64,000 bases of DNA from Pectinatus frisingensis (GTDB lineage Bacteria; Bacillota; Negativicutes; Selenomonadales; Selenomonadaceae), in contig NZ_WIQU01000036.1 in the NCBI RefSeq assembly GCF_015732285.1, positions 1 through 64,000 on the forward strand. Direction: 5' to 3'. Position 1 is the first letter of the stretch, and the number at the start of each line of letters is the position of its first letter. The position numbers were made by a program, and so were the translations under genes. The notes beneath the pieces were generated by a model. That model was not told the DNA's origin, ran no database searches, and worked only from the letters and a program-made list of their open reading frames with translations. Below are positions 36,587 through 46,249 of the stretch, piece by piece.

Positions 36587-38545
36587 TTATTTAGCCATTA
36601 AAGCGGCAATTTTGTTTGCTATATCAGAAGGATTTTCTGGCAGGATACCTTCTATTAAAAGAGCTTGTGTAAATAAGAGATCACAATAATCTTTAAATTC
36701 TTGGGAAGTTTTTCCCTGATTATGAACTGCCTGCAATCGTTCGAATAGCTGGTGATGCGGATTTATTTCCAAGATGCGTTTTGCCTTGAACATCGGATTG
36801 TTGGCATCAGCAAATACCTGTTCCATAGCGAAACTGGGACCTTGTTCATCGGCAACCAGACAGACTGCACTGCTTTTTAAACGATTACTGATTTTTACAT
36901 TGGCAACTTTATCACCAAGACTTTCTTTGATGTCTTTAATCAGATCTTCATTTTTCTTAGTGATATCCTCAGTTTCTTTTTTGGTTTGCTGCGATTCAAC
37001 ATCGTCAAGGTCAAGATCACCGCGACTGATAGAATGGAATTGTTTATTGTCGTAATCATGCAGTGCTTCAATGGCAAATTCATCAACGTTGTCCAATAAA
37101 TATAATACTTCGACATTTTTATCCCTAAGTAATTCCATTTGTGGTAAATCATCGATAGCCTTGCGGTCTTTACCTGAAGCATAATAGATTTTTTTCTGGT
37201 TTTCCGGCATGCGTTCAACATATTCTTTTAAGGAACTGAGTCCTTTATCAGCATCGGAAGTTGCAAATAATAATAGGTCTTTCAATTTATTTATCGTATC
37301 AGTACCATTATACATGTTATTATATATGCCAATTTTTAGCGATTTGCCATATTGAGCCCAAAACTTTTCATATTTCTCGCGTTTGTTTTTAAGCATTTTA
37401 TCAAGGGTTTTTAATATGCTGTTTTCTAAATTACGGCCTATTATTTTCAATTCACGGCTTTGCTGTAGAAGTTCACGTGAGATATTAAGCGAAAAATCGG
37501 GTGAATCAACTAACCCTTTAACAAAACGCAAATATTCCGGCAACAGGTCTTTGCAATTATCCATTATAAATACATGGCGCGAATATAACTGCAAACCAGG
37601 CTGATAATCAGTATGGTATAAATTGAATGGGGCTTTGGCAGGAAAGAATAACAATGAAGTATACTCAATAGTACCTTCGGCTTTGTTGTGTAAAATTTCC
37701 ATCGGTTCTTCCCAGTCATGAAAGAGATTTTTATAAAATTCATTATATTCTTCGGGTTTTATTTCTGATTTGTTCCTTGTCCAGAGCGGTTGCATAGAAT
37801 TGAGCGTACGAATTTCGTCCCGTTTAGTTTTAGGAGCATCTTTTATTTCTTTGCCATCTTTGTCCTTAGGTGTTTCTTCAATGACAAAATTCATTTTTAT
37901 CGGATAACGTACATAATCAGAATATTTTTTTACCAGACTTTCTAATTTATAGGTATCAACAAAATTTTCTTCTGCTTTATCACCATAAAAATCAGGAAGC
38001 AATGATAAAGTTATAGTGGTACCGCGTTTGTCTTTATTACATTCTTCAATAGTATAAGAACCATCACCGGCTGATTCCCATTTGTAGGCTTGCTTTTGTC
38101 CGGCTTTACGGGTGATCACAGTTATTTTTTCTGCTACCATAAAGGCAGAGTAAAACCCTACTCCAAATTGTCCGATAAGTTCTTTCCCGGAAACACTGGA
38201 GTTGTTTTCCTTGGCTTTCATCATTTTTTGCAAAAAGGTTTTTGTTCCGGATTTGGCAATTGTACCGATATTATCGATCAGCTCATCGCGAGTCATGCCA
38301 ATACCGTTATCAGAAATCGATAATGTATGTGTCGTTTCATCTGGTACGAGAAAGATTTCGTAGTTATTGTCACCCGCCAATAAATCTTTATTGGTCAAGG
38401 CTTCAAAGTGTATCTTATCGATAGCATCAGAAGCGTTGGATATTAACTCACGCAGGAAAATTTCTCGATTGGTATAAATGGAATGGATCATTAAATCAAG
38501 TAATTGTTTGGTTTCTGCTTGAAATTCATATGTTTCTTTAGACAT
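36587..38545 (-). CDS. htpG: molecular chaperone HtpG (Hsp90)
   Basis: A 652-residue Hsp90. The N-terminal GHKL ATPase shows REIFLRELISNASDAIDKI, SISDNGIGMTRDEL and GQFGVGFYSAFMVA. The middle domain has ITLSLLPDF and RHVFIMDNCKDLLPEYLRFV with the catalytic-loop SRELLQQSREL. A dimerisation domain follows. It is cytosolic and ATP-driven. ATG follows AAGGGAG. It is preceded by an exact CIRCE, so it belongs to the HrcA regulon here, unlike Bacillus where htpG is outside it. Confidence 0.98.
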   Translation of the reverse strand: MSKETYEFQAETKQLLDLMIHSIYTNREIFLRELISNASDAIDKIHFEALTNKDLLAGDNNYEIFLVPDETTHTLSISDNGIGMTRDELIDNIGTIAKSGTKTFLQKMMKAKENNSSVSGKELIGQFGVGFYSAFMVAEKITVITRKAGQKQAYKWESAGDGSYTIEECNKDKRGTTITLSLLPDFYGDKAEENFVDTYKLESLVKKYSDYVRYPIKMNFVIEETPKDKDGKEIKDAPKTKRDEIRTLNSMQPLWTRNKSEIKPEEYNEFYKNLFHDWEEPMEILHNKAEGTIEYTSLLFFPAKAPFNLYHTDYQPGLQLYSRHVFIMDNCKDLLPEYLRFVKGLVDSPDFSLNISRELLQQSRELKIIGRNLENSILKTLDKMLKNKREKYEKFWAQYGKSLKIGIYNNMYNGTDTINKLKDLLLFATSDADKGLSSLKEYVERMPENQKKIYYASGKDRKAIDDLPQMELLRDKNVEVLYLLDNVDEFAIEALHDYDNKQFHSISRGDLDLDDVESQQTKKETEDITKKNEDLIKDIKESLGDKVANVKISNRLKSSAVCLVADEQGPSFAMEQVFADANNPMFKAKRILEINPHHQLFERLQAVHNQGKTSQEFKDYCDLLFTQALLIEGILPENPSDIANKIAALMAK

Positions 38546-38576
38546 AATTCAAACTCCCTTGTCATGGATTGCCTTG

Positions 38577-38603
38577 TTAGCACTCTTAACGAGTGAGTGC
38601 TAA
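38577..38603. promoter_or_regulatory. CIRCE operator (HrcA site) of htpG
   Basis: TTAGCACTC-N9-GAGTGCTAA, exact consensus, 32 bp before the htpG start on the minus strand. Same sequence arms as the groESL element. Confidence 0.96.
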
Positions 38604-38613
38604 TACTATGATT

Positions 38614-38642
38614 ACTATACAACGCTTTGAAAAAAAAATCAA
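38614..38642 (-). promoter_or_regulatory. htpG promoter
   Basis: On the minus strand TTGATT, 17 bp, TATAGT, immediately upstream of CIRCE; the layout is the same as in front of groES. Confidence 0.68.
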
Positions 38643-38786
38643 TACTTTGCCGAATTATTCACAGAGTATTTGAATACAATAGATGGATTGCATAATATAT
38701 GGATAAAGATATATAAGTAATTGACGCTGACTGCTTTAATGAGTATACTTAAATATATCAGAACGTTATTTTAAGGGGAGATTATT

Positions 38787-39368
38787 TTGAAGTATATGAT
38801 AAAATTGTTATCAGCTACAATGATGATGCTTTTTTTCACTACATCAGCGGCATTTGCAATGCCCTCAACAAAGACAGTTATTATGGATGACTCATTTAAC
38901 CTTTCTACGATACATTCTATTGCTGTGGCTATGCCTGATTACATTCAGACAAAAAACAGTCCTAAAATCGAGGACGTAATGGCAACACTCGCTCAATCAG
39001 GATTTGATGCTAAACAATTAAAAAATGTTACGGTGATACCTTATACGGTTATAGCTAACGCTATAGAAAAAGACAGCGGCGTTGATTTGCAGACATTGGA
39101 TAAAAATGCTGCTAAAAAAGTTTTTAAACAGGATATTGGTAAATATGCTGACGCTTATTTGGTAGCCACAATAGCTAATGACAGCCGTGTTGTAATATTT
39201 TATGATTTATATTCAGCAAAAAACGGCGCTTATTTATACTCTTTTGAGGTTATTGGCGGTGGTCAAGGCGATAATAATATCAATGCTTATAAATCTTTTA
39301 ATGGATTGTTTTATAATGGTTTCGCTGAATCGGTGAAGTCACAGTATAAAGATAAAAAAGCTAAGTAA
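38787..39368 (+). CDS. small secreted protein of unknown function
   Basis: A 193-residue exported protein. Residues 1-24 form a signal peptide (KLLSATMMMLFFTTSAAFAMP). The mature part is soluble, lacks cysteine, and has a region (about 40-150) suggestive of an alternating alpha/beta fold: SIAVAMPDYIQTKNSP, NVTVIPYTVIANAIEK, ADAYLVATIANDSRVVIFYDLYS. I recognise no family. The start is TTG at 38787 behind AAGGGGAG; the ATG three codons later is too far from that site. It is transcribed alone between htpG and the arginine operon and ends at a strong terminator. Confidence 0.8.
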   Translation: MKYMIKLLSATMMMLFFTTSAAFAMPSTKTVIMDDSFNLSTIHSIAVAMPDYIQTKNSPKIEDVMATLAQSGFDAKQLKNVTVIPYTVIANAIEKDSGVDLQTLDKNAAKKVFKQDIGKYADAYLVATIANDSRVVIFYDLYSAKNGAYLYSFEVIGGGQGDNNINAYKSFNGLFYNGFAESVKSQYKDKKAK

Positions 39369-39416
39369 ATATAGGCATATTAAAAGATTGTTCAATATAA
39401 TATTGGGTCAATTAAC

Positions 39417-39459
39417 AAAAGGATATTGCATAGATGATAATTTATGCAATATCCTTTTT
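39417..39459 (+). terminator. intrinsic terminator before the arginine operon
   Basis: A 16-bp perfect stem (AAAAGGATATTGCATA and complement) with a 10-base loop and trailing T residues, about 50 bp after the small secreted protein gene. Confidence 0.88.
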
Positions 39460-39492
39460 CTATAATAAAATTAAGTTTTTTTCATATGGTAC

Positions 39493-39522
39493 TTGCAAAA
39501 ATATGCATAAAAGATGTATAAT
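39493..39522 (+). promoter_or_regulatory. promoter of the argCJBDFGH operon
   Basis: TTGCAA, 18 bp, TATAAT, 35 bp before argC. I see no convincing ARG box (ArgR site) or T-box leader around it. Confidence 0.6.
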
Positions 39523-39557
39523 TATTAAACAGTTACATAAGAGGAGATGATTATGGA

Positions 39558-40592
39558 ATGAAAGTCAGTGTAATAGGTGCTACAGGTTATGCAGGTATTG
39601 AATTGCTACGGATATTATATAATCATCCTGAAGCTGAAGTCATGTACTTGACTTCAGAAAGTAATACCGGACGAAAAATATCTGATGTCTATGAACATTT
39701 ATATAAAATATACGATCAACAGTTGATTAGTATGGATAAAATAGATGAGATAGCTGATGACAGTGACTTCCTTTTTATTTGTCTGCCACACGGACATGCA
39801 ATGCAGGTGGGCAGACAGTTGGAAAACAAGGCTGCCAGAATCATTGATTTGGGTGCAGACTATCGTTTTAATAATACAGAAGTATATGAAAAATGGTATA
39901 AGGTGAAGCATACTCATAAGACAACAAATCGTGTGTATGGGTTGTCTGAATTACACCGTGAAATGATAAAATCAGCTAAAATAATCGGTAATCCCGGCTG
40001 CTATACTACAGCAAGTATTTTGGCACTGGCACCACTGGTCAAATATGGTCTCGTAGAGATTTCCAGTATCATTATTGACGCCAAATCAGGTGTGTCGGGG
40101 GCAGGGCGTACGGCTAGTCCTGCTAATCATTTTCCGGAACTTTATGATAGTTTTAAGGCTTATAGTGTAGCAACACATCGCCATACACCCGAGATTGAGC
40201 AAGAATTATCATGGCTGGGGCAAAAAAAAGTTATACTTAATTTTACTCCGCATTTAGTACCTATGGACAGAGGAATTTTAAGTACATGTTATGCTAATAT
40301 ATTACCATCAGTAACTGAAACGATGATAAATGATGCTTTTTATAGTTTTTATGATAAAGAATTTTTTATTCGCTTACGAGGTATAAACTCTTATCCGACA
40401 ACAAAGAATGTGCGCGGTTCTAATTTTTGTGATATAGGATGGCATGTTGATCAACGGACTGGAAGAATAGTGGTTTTGTCGGCAATTGATAATTTAGTTA
40501 AGGGCGCAGCCGGGCAGGCGGTGCAGAATTTTAATATTGCTTGTGGATTTAATGAAAAAACAGGGTTGATGATGGCACCGGTTTATCCATAA
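39558..40592 (+). CDS. argC: N-acetyl-gamma-glutamyl-phosphate reductase
   Basis: A 344-residue NADPH-dependent reductase, third step of arginine synthesis, turning N-acetylglutamyl phosphate into the semialdehyde. Seen: the dinucleotide fold VIGATGYAGIELLRIL, LPHGHAM, the catalytic cysteine in GNPGCYTTASI, and KSGVSGAGRTASP. The start follows GAGGAGATGATT. It is the first gene of the complete argCJBDFGH operon and abuts argJ. Confidence 0.97.
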   Translation: MKVSVIGATGYAGIELLRILYNHPEAEVMYLTSESNTGRKISDVYEHLYKIYDQQLISMDKIDEIADDSDFLFICLPHGHAMQVGRQLENKAARIIDLGADYRFNNTEVYEKWYKVKHTHKTTNRVYGLSELHREMIKSAKIIGNPGCYTTASILALAPLVKYGLVEISSIIIDAKSGVSGAGRTASPANHFPELYDSFKAYSVATHRHTPEIEQELSWLGQKKVILNFTPHLVPMDRGILSTCYANILPSVTETMINDAFYSFYDKEFFIRLRGINSYPTTKNVRGSNFCDIGWHVDQRTGRIVVLSAIDNLVKGAAGQAVQNFNIACGFNEKTGLMMAPVYP

Positions 40593-40622
40593 ATGAAAAA
40601 GACAATTATAGGAGGATTTTTA

Positions 40623-41828
40623 ATGGTTAAAGAAAATAAAGCTGGTGTGACATATGCGAAGGGGTTTAAGGCAGCCGGTGTCAAGGCAGGTATTAAAAAA
40701 AGTGGTAATCCTGATTTAGCGATGATTGTCAGTGATTATGATGCTGTTGTAGCGGGAACATTTACTCAAAACAAAGTCGCGGCAGCTCCGGTTTACGTAT
40801 CTAAGAATGTTGTCAGCACCGGAACGGCAAAAGCAATTGTGGCTAATTCCGGGTGTGCCAATGCCTGTACCGGACAGCAAGGACTGGATGATGCCAATAA
40901 AACAGCAGTTTTAGCTGCGGCAAAGCTGAATATTGCAGCAGATGATGTGGTGGTCGCTTCGACAGGTGTCATCGGTGTGACATTACCAATGGAAAAAATT
41001 GCAGCGGGAATTCCTGCTGCTGTTGCGGCATTAAATAATGATGGCAGTGAAAGTGCTGCTAATGCGATTATTACTACGGATACATATATAAAATCATTGA
41101 CCACGGAAGTAATGATTAATGGTAAGAAAGTTCATATAGGCGCTATAGCTAAGGGAGCCGGCATGATTCAGCCGAATATGGCGACAATGCTTTGCTTTAT
41201 TACTACGGATGCAGATATTGATCAGGTTCGGCTGCAACTGGCTCTTTCTGGAACAGTGGAAAAATCCTTCAATATGATATCAGTAGATGGTGATATGAGT
41301 ACCAATGATATGGTTATAGTCATGGCAAACGGACAGGCGGGCAATAGCAAAATAACTAAGGATAATGAAGATTATCATATTTTTTATTCGGCATTAGCGG
41401 AACTTTGCTGTGAAATGGCTAAAAAAATTGCCGCTGACGGTGAAGGAGCAACTAAATTCATAACGGTTAATGTCCACAACGCCAAAACATTTTCAGATGC
41501 AAAAAAAGTAGGAATGTCTATTGCTAATTCACCTTTAGTAAAGACAGCTTTTTTTGGACAGGATCCCAATTGGGGAAGAGTAATTTGCGCTGTAGGTTAT
41601 TCAGGAGTGGCAATGCAGCCGGAACAGACTATTGTTAAATTCGGTGATATTATTGTTTATAAGAATGGTATGGGAGCTCAATTCGATAAAAATGCATTAC
41701 AAAAAGTAATGGCCAAACATGATATAGTTATCGATGTTGATTTAAATTTGGGGCATGATAAAGCGACCGTTTGGACTTGTGATTTATCGTATGAATATGT
41801 GAAAATAAATGGTGAATATCACACCTGA
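40623..41828 (+). CDS. argJ: bifunctional glutamate N-acetyltransferase / amino-acid acetyltransferase
   Basis: A 401-residue enzyme that moves the acetyl group from N-acetylornithine to glutamate, closing the acetyl cycle. It is an Ntn-type protein that cuts itself before T188 in the motif NMATMLCF (preceded by KGAGMIQP). Also seen: NSGCANACTG and the end-domain GQDPNWGRVICAVGYSG. The ATG at 40623 follows ATAGGAGGA; an upstream in-frame ATG directly after the argC stop would place the ribosome site inside the gene. It overlaps nothing but is closely spaced. Confidence 0.96.
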   Translation: MVKENKAGVTYAKGFKAAGVKAGIKKSGNPDLAMIVSDYDAVVAGTFTQNKVAAAPVYVSKNVVSTGTAKAIVANSGCANACTGQQGLDDANKTAVLAAAKLNIAADDVVVASTGVIGVTLPMEKIAAGIPAAVAALNNDGSESAANAIITTDTYIKSLTTEVMINGKKVHIGAIAKGAGMIQPNMATMLCFITTDADIDQVRLQLALSGTVEKSFNMISVDGDMSTNDMVIVMANGQAGNSKITKDNEDYHIFYSALAELCCEMAKKIAADGEGATKFITVNVHNAKTFSDAKKVGMSIANSPLVKTAFFGQDPNWGRVICAVGYSGVAMQPEQTIVKFGDIIVYKNGMGAQFDKNALQKVMAKHDIVIDVDLNLGHDKATVWTCDLSYEYVKINGEYHT

Positions 41829-41841
41829 GGAGTTATGTCCC

Positions 41842-42732
41842 ATGGAGTTTTCTGCTGAAGCAAAGGCTTCGATATTAGTGGATGCATTACCTTATATACA
41901 AAAATTTTATGGCAAGACAATTGTGATAAAATACGGTGGCAATGCAATGATAAATGATGATTTGAAAAATAAAGTGATGCATGATATCGTATTGATGAAG
42001 TATGTCGGAATACGGCCAATCATTGTGCATGGCGGGGGTCCCGATATCACTGATTTTTTACAAAGAATTGGTAAAACATCACAATTTATCAATGGTTTAC
42101 GGGTAACTGATAAGGAAACGATACAAATTGCGGAAATGGTTCTTGTTGGCAAAATAAATTCGGAAATAGTCAGCCGCTTGAATGGTCTGAGTGTCCGGGC
42201 TGTGGGATTGAATGGGAAAGATGCGAAACTTATTATAGCTCATAAGAAATTGGCTGCAGTTCACAATGATAATGGAAAGATAAGAAAAATCGACATTGGA
42301 TTTGTGGGAGAAGTTGAAAAAATAAATACAGATATATTGAATGATTTACTTGATCAAAATTATGTACCAGTGATAGCACCAATCGGTGTTGGGATAGATG
42401 GTGCCGGGTATAATATAAATGCAGACTACGTAGCAGCAGAAGTCGCCGGCGCTATGCATGCTGAAAAGTTGTTGTTATTGACTGATATAGAGGGAATATA
42501 CAAAGATTATAATGATAAAAGCACGTTTATATCCACTTTGACACAAGAACAGGCCCGACGAATGATAGCTGACGGCAGCATAAACGGTGGAATGATTCCA
42601 AAAGTGGAAGCGTGCTTATGTTCATTAATTAAAGGCACCGCTAAAACCAGTATTATTGATGGTCGTCAGGCACATTCACTTATTTTGGAATTATTTACCT
42701 CACAAGGTATTGGCACGCAGGTAATACGATGA
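41842..42732 (+). CDS. argB: acetylglutamate kinase
   Basis: A 296-residue amino-acid kinase that phosphorylates N-acetylglutamate. Seen: TIVIKYGGNAMIND, IVHGGGPDITDFLQ (substrate site), VGLNGKDAKLI, NADYVAAEVAGAMHAEKLLLLTDIEGIY, and SINGGMIPKVEACL. The length fits the hexameric, arginine-inhibited type with an N-terminal helix (EFSAEAKASILVDALPYI), so feedback control by arginine is likely. I choose the ATG at 41842 behind GAGGAG; the frame also has an ATG at 41809 inside argJ. Confidence 0.95.
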   Translation: MEFSAEAKASILVDALPYIQKFYGKTIVIKYGGNAMINDDLKNKVMHDIVLMKYVGIRPIIVHGGGPDITDFLQRIGKTSQFINGLRVTDKETIQIAEMVLVGKINSEIVSRLNGLSVRAVGLNGKDAKLIIAHKKLAAVHNDNGKIRKIDIGFVGEVEKINTDILNDLLDQNYVPVIAPIGVGIDGAGYNINADYVAAEVAGAMHAEKLLLLTDIEGIYKDYNDKSTFISTLTQEQARRMIADGSINGGMIPKVEACLCSLIKGTAKTSIIDGRQAHSLILELFTSQGIGTQVIR

Positions 42733-42765
42733 GATTGTATAGAGAGAAATAGGGGAGGTCATAAA

Positions 42766-43956
42766 ATGACAGATGAAGAAATATATGCCGAAGATGAGGC
42801 ACATTATCTTCCGGTTTTTGCCCGTTATAAAATAGTGCTCGATCATGGTGATGGACCATATGTTTATGATACCCAAGGGAAAAAATACCTTGATTATTTG
42901 GGTGGTATCGCCGTAAATGTATTGGGACATAATTATCCGGCTTTGGTGAAAGCGATAAGTGAGCAGGCCGGTAAAATGATCCATTGTTCAAATCTTTATT
43001 ATACAGAAGTACAAGCTAAAGCAGCTGAAAAGCTTAGCGAATTGAGTAAAATGGATAAGGTGTTTTTTGCTAATTCCGGTGCTGAAGCAAATGAGGGAGC
43101 AATAAAACTTGCCCGAAAATATGCTCATTTGGCTGATAAAGATAAGTCACAAATAATAACAGCTGTACATAGCTTTCATGGACGTACAATAGCTACACTT
43201 ACTGCTACCGGGCAGCCTAAGTACCACGAAGGATTTGGACCGCTGCCGAATGGTTTTTCCTATGTTGATTATAATGATATTGATCAATTAGAAAAAATGA
43301 TGAGTGATAAAACGTGCGCTGTTATGCTGGAAGCAATTCAGGGAGAAGGAGGTATTCATGTCCCTGATGAAAAATATCTACAACAGGTACGAAAATTGTG
43401 TGATAAGTATAATGCATTGCTTATTTTTGATGAAATTCAATGTGGTATGGGACGGACAGGTACATTTTTTGCCTATGAACAGTTTGGCGTTAAAGCTGAT
43501 ATCGTAACATTGGCCAAGGGCTTGGCCGGAGGTGTACCTATTGGTGCCTTTATGACCAGTAATAAAGTCGCTGCTGCTTTTAAACTCGGAGATCATGGCA
43601 GTACTTTTGGCGGTAATCCCTTGGCCTGTGCAGCAGCTAATGTAGTGCTTGATACTATAAAAGATGATAATCTGATGGGAAATGCCAAAAATGTTGGTAA
43701 CTATTTGATGGGTGAACTAAATAAGCTCAGGGAAAAGTATCCGGCACTTATTAAAGAAGTTCGTGGCCGCGGATTAATGGTAGGAATGGAAATAAATAAA
43801 CCGGGTCGTGAAATCGTTGATGCCTGTTTGAATTATGGTATGATAATAAATTGCACCGCTGGTAATGTGCTGCGTTTTGTACCACCATTAATAATAAATA
43901 AGCATCATGTGGACGAACTCATGCCAGTGCTTGATAGAGTGCTTGCTACCCAGTAA
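42766..43956 (+). CDS. argD: acetylornithine aminotransferase
   Basis: A 396-residue class III aminotransferase using PLP to convert N-acetylglutamate semialdehyde to N-acetylornithine. Seen: YVYDTQGKKYLDYLGGIAVNVLGH, FFANSGAEANEGAIKLARKY, FHGRTIATLTATGQ, LLIFDEIQCGMGRTGTFFAYE, and the PLP lysine in TLAKGLAGGVPIGA. Start follows GGGGAGGTC. Members often also serve lysine synthesis. Confidence 0.96.
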   Translation: MTDEEIYAEDEAHYLPVFARYKIVLDHGDGPYVYDTQGKKYLDYLGGIAVNVLGHNYPALVKAISEQAGKMIHCSNLYYTEVQAKAAEKLSELSKMDKVFFANSGAEANEGAIKLARKYAHLADKDKSQIITAVHSFHGRTIATLTATGQPKYHEGFGPLPNGFSYVDYNDIDQLEKMMSDKTCAVMLEAIQGEGGIHVPDEKYLQQVRKLCDKYNALLIFDEIQCGMGRTGTFFAYEQFGVKADIVTLAKGLAGGVPIGAFMTSNKVAAAFKLGDHGSTFGGNPLACAAANVVLDTIKDDNLMGNAKNVGNYLMGELNKLREKYPALIKEVRGRGLMVGMEINKPGREIVDACLNYGMIINCTAGNVLRFVPPLIINKHHVDELMPVLDRVLATQ

Positions 43957-44028
43957 ACAATATACCAGGCAGCAATAGAGTGTTGATTTTTGTGTTAGAA
44001 CAAAAATAATATTAGAGGAGGTTCTTAA

Positions 44029-44973
44029 ATGCTTTCATGTAAAGATCTATTATCAATACATGACCTTACGGTTGATGATGTAGATGAAATATTGGATTTG
44101 GCACAGGAATTAAAGGCAATGCAGAAGGCCGGTATTGAACACCATATACTGGAGGGAAAAACATTAGGGATGATTTTTGAAAAATCATCCACGAGAACAC
44201 GAGTTTCTTTTGAAACAGGAATGTACCAATTGGGTGGACAAGCGCTGTTTTTGTCGAATAGGGATTTGCAAATTGGCCGCGGTGAACCTATAAAGGATAC
44301 GGCCAGAGTGTTATCACGTTATCTTGATGGAATAATGATTCGTACTTTTGAACATGAACGAGTTGAAGAATTTGCCCAATATGCTGATATACCGGTGATA
44401 AATGCCCTTACTGATTTACTTCATCCTTGTCAGGCTTTAACAGATTTATTGACAATAAAGGAGCATAAGGGAAAAAATCTGCGGGGACTTAAAATGGTTT
44501 ATATTGGTGATGGCAATAACATGGTACACTCATTAATGTATGCATGTGCCAAAGCCGGCATAAATTTTGTAGCGGTAACACCACATGGTTATGAACCGGA
44601 TACTGATATATTGGTGAATGCTAAAGCTGACGCTGCTGAAACAGGGGCTGTTGTTTCAGTTACTGATGATGTTATGGCAGCAGCTAAAGATGCCGATGTC
44701 TTATATACAGATGTCTGGGCCAGTATGGGACAGGAAGCGGAACATGACAAACGTGTTAAAATATTTCAGGGGTATCAGATAAGCGATGATGTATTGAAAG
44801 TCGCAGATAAACGTGCTATGGTGCTGCATTGTTTGCCTGCACACCGTGGTGAAGAAATCACAAATGAGGTTTTGGAAGCACACGCTGCTGAAATTTTTGA
44901 TCAAGCAGAAAATCGTCTGCATACGCAAAAGGCAATCATGGCACTTTTGATGGGAGATATGCACCAGCATTGA
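44029..44973 (+). CDS. argF: ornithine carbamoyltransferase
   Basis: A 314-residue enzyme joining carbamoyl phosphate and ornithine to citrulline. Seen: the carbamoyl-phosphate loop EKSSTRTRVSFETGM, DLLHPCQALTDLLT, the ornithine site DVWASMGQE, and HCLPAHRGEEI near the end. Start follows AGAGGAGG. No carbamoyl-phosphate synthase (carAB) gene is in the operon or window. It could in principle work catabolically, but the anabolic operon context argues against this. Confidence 0.96.
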   Translation: MLSCKDLLSIHDLTVDDVDEILDLAQELKAMQKAGIEHHILEGKTLGMIFEKSSTRTRVSFETGMYQLGGQALFLSNRDLQIGRGEPIKDTARVLSRYLDGIMIRTFEHERVEEFAQYADIPVINALTDLLHPCQALTDLLTIKEHKGKNLRGLKMVYIGDGNNMVHSLMYACAKAGINFVAVTPHGYEPDTDILVNAKADAAETGAVVSVTDDVMAAAKDADVLYTDVWASMGQEAEHDKRVKIFQGYQISDDVLKVADKRAMVLHCLPAHRGEEITNEVLEAHAAEIFDQAENRLHTQKAIMALLMGDMHQH

Positions 44974-45033
44974 TAAATAGTTAATAAAGTTATAATATTT
45001 TATTGGTCAATTAAATATAGGGAGTTGTTATAA

Positions 45034-46245
45034 GTGGAAAAAGTGAATAAAGTTGTCCTTGCATATTCAGGCGGTCTTGATACATCTGTAATTATTCCAT
45101 GGTTGAAGGAAAACTATGGTGGTTGTGAAGTTATTGCCGTATGTGCCGATATTGGGCAGGGTGATGAACTAAATGTAGTTCATGATAAAGCTTTAAAATC
45201 CGGAGCATCTAAAGTCTATATAGAACATTTAACTAAAGATTTTCTGGAAAATTATGTATGGTCGACGCTGCAGGCAGGAGCTGTTTATGAAGGAAAATAT
45301 CTTTTAGGTACTTCTTTTGCTCGCCCGCTTATTGCTAAGCGGCTTGTAGAGATAGCTAAACAGGAAAATGCTGATGCTATCGCACATGGTGCTACCGGCA
45401 AGGGAAATGATCAGGTTCGTTTTGAATTAACAGTTAAGGCATTAGCACCAAATATTAAAATAATTGCACCATGGCGTGAATGGACGTTGAAATCACGTGA
45501 AGATGAAATCGCTTATGCTAATGAACATAATATTCCGGTTGCTGCAGAAAATAAAACGTATAGCATGGATAGAAATATCTGGCATTTAAGCCATGAAGGT
45601 TCCGATCTTGAAGATCCCGGAAATGCACCGAAAAATAGCATGTATTTGATTTCCAAAGCTCCTGAAGATGCTCCGGATAAATCAGAATATATAACAATTG
45701 ACTTTGTAAAGGGAATACCAACAGCTGTAGATGGACAAAAAATGGATGCAGTTGAATTGTTAGAAAAATTAAATGAAATCGGTGCTAAAAATGGTATTGG
45801 CATAACTGATATAGTGGAAAACCGGCTTGTTGGAATGAAGTCGCGTGGTGTATATGAAAATCCAGGTGGAGCACTTTTGTACTATGCCCATAGGGAGTTG
45901 GAATATCTTTGTCTTGATCGCCAGACATTCCATTACAAGGAAACTGTGGCGATTCGCTATGGTGAACTTGTCTATGATGGAATGTGGTTTAGTCAGCTGC
46001 GTGAAGCATTGGCTGCATTTGTCAGCAGTACTCAGGAAACAGTCACCGGTACAGTGAAATTAAAGCTTTATAAGGGTAATATTATGTCAGCTGGAGCAAA
46101 ATCGCCATATTCCTTATATAGTCATGATTATGTAACTTTTGAAGCTGATGATGTTTATAATCAGGCAGACGCTACTGGATTTATTAATTTATTTGGGTTA
46201 CCATTGAAGGTTCGTGCTCTGATGCAGGAAAAAACAGGTAAATAG
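45034..46245 (+). CDS. argG: argininosuccinate synthase
   Basis: A 403-residue ATP-pyrophosphatase-type ligase joining citrulline and aspartate. Seen: [18 protein letters not shown] (ATP loop), [14 protein letters not shown], and [22 protein letters not shown]. Length is normal. The start is GTG behind ATAGGGAG. Four bases separate its stop from argH. Confidence 0.97.
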   Translation: MEKVNKVVLAYSGGLDTSVIIPWLKENYGGCEVIAVCADIGQGDELNVVHDKALKSGASKVYIEHLTKDFLENYVWSTLQAGAVYEGKYLLGTSFARPLIAKRLVEIAKQENADAIAHGATGKGNDQVRFELTVKALAPNIKIIAPWREWTLKSREDEIAYANEHNIPVAAENKTYSMDRNIWHLSHEGSDLEDPGNAPKNSMYLISKAPEDAPDKSEYITIDFVKGIPTAVDGQKMDAVELLEKLNEIGAKNGIGITDIVENRLVGMKSRGVYENPGGALLYYAHRELEYLCLDRQTFHYKETVAIRYGELVYDGMWFSQLREALAAFVSSTQETVTGTVKLKLYKGNIMSAGAKSPYSLYSHDYVTFEADDVYNQADATGFINLFGLPLKVRALMQEKTGK

Positions 46246-46249
46246 TTAT

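Noticed and set aside
39460-39557. T-box or ArgR box upstream of argC
   Set aside because: No T-box sequence or specifier stem, and no paired TGAAT/ATTCA-type ARG box could be found.
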